Positions 6,189 to 7,736 of a DNA stretch of 7,736 nucleotides are shown piece by piece. The stretch is taken from assembly GCA_937919125.1 (NCBI GenBank), contig CALFOB010000064.1, forward strand, positions 1-7,736, in the 5' to 3' direction. The DNA comes from an uncultured Micrococcales bacterium. Its GTDB lineage: Bacteria; Actinomycetota; Actinomycetes; Actinomycetales; Microbacteriaceae. Under the pieces are notes generated by a model, which searched no databases, was not told the DNA's origin, and was given only the letters and a program-made list of their open reading frames with translations. The position numbers were made by a program, and so were the translations under genes. How positions within the stretch are numbered: position 1 is the stretch's first letter; each line of letters opens with the position of its first letter.

Positions 6189-6195
6189 TGTAGGG

Positions 6196-7152
6196 ATGAA
6201 TAATTTAGACGCACCTACAAAAGCCTGGGGCATGGGCCTAGCTACCATCGCAGCCGATGGCACCATCTTGGATACCTACTACCCAAAGCCTCACCTTGGA
6301 GCTTCTCCAACGGGCGATGAGGTCTACCTGATGGACAAGAACTTCGATGCTCTAATTGGTAAAGACCCGAGAAGAAACGTTGAAGTCAAAGCTGTTAGAA
6401 CAGAAATCAACCTTGCTGACCCTGTTTCATCAACCCCTGACGCTTACCTAAGACTTCACCTACTCTCCCATCTATTGGTGAAGCCAAACACAATTAGCCT
6501 TGAGAACCTGATGGCTCATCTGCCTATCGTTGCTTTCTCATCTATTGGTCCTATCGCTGTTTCTGATTACGAGAAGCTTTTGCCAACCCTCACACGAGGC
6601 GGTGTAACAGTGCATTCAGTAGACAAGTTCCCAAGACTTGTCGACTACGTAGTTCCTAAGGGTGTTCGTATTGCAGACACGAACCGAGTAAGACTTGGAG
6701 CTCATCTATCTCCAGGAACCACAATCATGCATGAAGGTTTTGTGAACTTTAACGCTGGAACTCTAGGTATCGCCATGATTGAGGGAAGAGTTTCTCAAGG
6801 TGTTGTCGTTGGTAATGGATCTGACATCGGTGGTGGAGCATCGATTATGGGAACCCTTTCTGGTGGCGGCAGAGAAAGAGTTCAGATTGGTGAACGTGCT
6901 CTTCTAGGAGCTAACGCAGGAATTGGTATTTCAATAGGTGATGATTCTGTAGTTGAAGCTGGTCTATACGTGACAGCCGGAACCAAGGTAACCATCATTG
7001 ATGGCTCTGAAGAGAGAACCGCTAAAGCAGTTGAACTAAGTGGTCAGCCAAATCTTCTCTTCAGAAGAAACTCTCTAAATGGAAGAGTGGAAGTGCTCCC
7101 TAGGACAGGTGCAGGCATTACTCTGAACGCTGCACTTCACACTGGTAGCTAG
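6196..7152 (+). CDS. dapD: tetrahydrodipicolinate N-succinyltransferase (actinobacterial type)
   Basis: This 318-residue acyltransferase transfers succinyl from succinyl-CoA to tetrahydrodipicolinate, committing it to the succinylase route of DAP/lysine synthesis. The N-terminal domain (about 1-110) begins TKAWGMGLATIAADGTILD, as actinobacterial DapD does. The C-terminal half is a left-handed beta-helix of hexapeptide-like repeats (about 155-265). Signatures are HEGFVNFNAGTLG (179-191), MIEGRVS (194-200) with Glu196 at the place of the catalytic glutamate in the mycobacterial enzyme, and GSDIGGGASIMGTLSGGG (208-225). The length is nearly that of Mycobacterium DapD (about 317). The family acts as a trimer in the cytosol. 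The partner gene dapE is divergent; dapC is not in the window. The stop lies 3 nt from the stop of the convergent membrane gene, with no hairpin between them. Confidence 0.96.
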   Translation: MNNLDAPTKAWGMGLATIAADGTILDTYYPKPHLGASPTGDEVYLMDKNFDALIGKDPRRNVEVKAVRTEINLADPVSSTPDAYLRLHLLSHLLVKPNTISLENLMAHLPIVAFSSIGPIAVSDYEKLLPTLTRGGVTVHSVDKFPRLVDYVVPKGVRIADTNRVRLGAHLSPGTTIMHEGFVNFNAGTLGIAMIEGRVSQGVVVGNGSDIGGGASIMGTLSGGGRERVQIGERALLGANAGIGISIGDDSVVEAGLYVTAGTKVTIIDGSEERTAKAVELSGQPNLLFRRNSLNGRVEVLPRTGAGITLNAALHTGS

Positions 7153-7155
7153 TTT

Positions 7156-7479
7156 TTATTCGTCGACGAATCCATCTGCGGGCACTGCAGGACCAACATG
7201 GCTAATGATTGGCCCGTACTCAGATCCTAAATAGGTCAGAATCTGTAGTGACTGGATCACGATAAGCGAGATGATGGTGAATCTCTTGTATTTATCAAGC
7301 CTCTTTTGAAACGCGAGCAAAACTAGAAATCCTGTTCCTTGAAAATAGACTGACAAGGCCAGTGCAGACAACGTTAGGAACAATCCAACAACCCTTTGTG
7401 TGGGCCAAGAATCGGAATCTCTACCGGAATACACTTCTGCTTTGTCGTCAAGATTAGTGACTTCTGGTTTGAGTTTCAT
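7156..7479 (-). CDS. small two-helix membrane protein of unknown function
   Basis: I do not recognise this 107-residue protein. The start chosen is the ATG at 7479, which has AGGGGA about 9 nt upstream. An ATG at 7575 in the same frame would add 32 residues but overlaps the end of thiL by 26 nt and lacks a ribosome site. The protein has a polar N-terminus (1-28), a hydrophobic segment (about 30-57, interrupted by FQGTG), a basic loop QKRLDKYKR (58-66), a second helix (about 67-84) and a short tail ending GPAVPADGFVDE. Positive charge in the loop suggests both termini face outward (inference). It follows thiL by 70 nt on the same strand and converges on dapD. A TAGGCT at 7509-7514 (minus strand) could be a -10 box giving a leader of about 20-25 nt. 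Codon use is like its neighbours. Confidence 0.68.
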   Translation of the reverse strand: MKLKPEVTNLDDKAEVYSGRDSDSWPTQRVVGLFLTLSALALSVYFQGTGFLVLLAFQKRLDKYKRFTIISLIVIQSLQILTYLGSEYGPIISHVGPAVPADGFVDE

Positions 7480-7549
7480 GTCTTCGATTCCCCTATCTGA
7501 TTGAGTAAAGCCTATCAATCCAATCGGGCACGATGTGTAAGGAGAACAT

Positions 7550-7736
7550 TTATCCTCTGACTGAATCCCAGCCATTGGCTTGAAGCTCTAAGCCGTCTAA
7601 TAAAACCAGGACATCACTTTGTGGAAGCACTCTTCCAATTGGTTTGAATTCTTTAGGGATGTCAACACCTTCAGGGAAGGTGGCTAGAAGAGAGTGATCT
7701 TCTCCACCAAATAGAACCCAGTTCTCTAGTGTTACT
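7550..7736 (-). CDS. thiL: thiamine-monophosphate kinase, C-terminal fragment
   Basis: Only the last 61 codons and the TAA stop lie in the window; the start is beyond the right edge (first full codon at 7733-7735). ThiL phosphorylates thiamine phosphate to thiamine diphosphate with ATP. The fragment carries the conserved late motif WVLFGGEDHSLLATF (about residues 6-20 of the fragment), then PIGRVLPQ and the terminal LLDG...NGWDSVRG, which match the usual ThiL C-terminus (GGEDxxLL, a closing LLDG, and GWD). No defect is visible. The small membrane gene follows 70 nt downstream in the same direction. Confidence 0.88.
   Translation of the reverse strand, partial: VTLENWVLFGGEDHSLLATFPEGVDIPKEFKPIGRVLPQSDVLVLLDGLELQANGWDSVRG

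Noticed and set aside
7480..7575. longer start for the small membrane protein
   Set aside because: It overlaps the thiL stop by 26 nt and has no ribosome site, whereas the ATG at 7479 has AGGGGA upstream.
1..7736. mobile element, CRISPR, tRNA/rRNA, riboswitch or defence island
   Set aside because: No transposase, direct-repeat array, tRNA-like fold or defence protein was seen; all genes are core metabolic or envelope genes with uniform codon use.

Overview
The window looks like core chromosome from a small-genome, AT-leaning actinobacterium, with a freshwater or marine planktonic lineage (Luna-type Microbacteriaceae or acI) as the most likely source. The evidence is the gene set and its order. 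A CBS/MgtE-N protein, a DUF1003 membrane protein and Mrp sit together. An actinobacterial-type TatB, an Rv1220c-like methyltransferase, a DUF3117 micro-protein and the actinobacterial form of DapD lie nearby. Much of this set also clusters in Mycobacterium (Rv1201c-Rv1232c). AGA (Arg) and CTA (Leu) codons are used heavily, which fits a low-GC actinobacterium. The genus cannot be fixed from the sequence alone.

Layout. Positions 1-3729 (+) form a tight run: the C-terminal part of an MgtE-N/CBS protein, DUF1003 (23-nt overlap), the P-loop ATPase Mrp (start and stop overlap) and a GabD2-like aldehyde dehydrogenase (10-nt gap). tatB (-) converges on this run, and the two stop codons share one CTAG. 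A divergent O-methyltransferase (+) follows and ends at a strong bidirectional hairpin terminator (4779-4806). On the far side of the terminator lie DUF3117 (-) and dapE (-). dapE is divergent from dapD (+) across only 29 bp. At the right edge are a small unrecognised membrane protein (-) and the C-terminal end of thiL (-). Coding density is very high and no gene-free stretch reaches 300 bases. The longest gaps are 95 bp (DUF3117/dapE), 70 bp (thiL/small membrane gene) and 65 bp (tatB/methyltransferase).

How the genes relate. dapD and dapE catalyse two steps of the succinylase branch of diaminopimelate/lysine synthesis, which feeds peptidoglycan. mrp is a likely Fe-S or cofactor ATPase, tatB is part of the Tat exporter and thiL makes thiamine diphosphate. 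The dehydrogenase probably oxidises succinic semialdehyde to succinate. I see no mobile element, CRISPR array, RNA gene or defence system, and no evidence of an undescribed multi-gene system.

The most notable non-coding signal concerns gene starts. Four of them (dehydrogenase, tatB, dapE, dapD) have an actinobacterial -10 core (TANNNT) exactly 6-7 nt before the start codon and no properly spaced Shine-Dalgarno. This is the pattern expected of leaderless mRNAs. DUF1003, DUF3117 and the small membrane gene instead have clear Shine-Dalgarno sequences.
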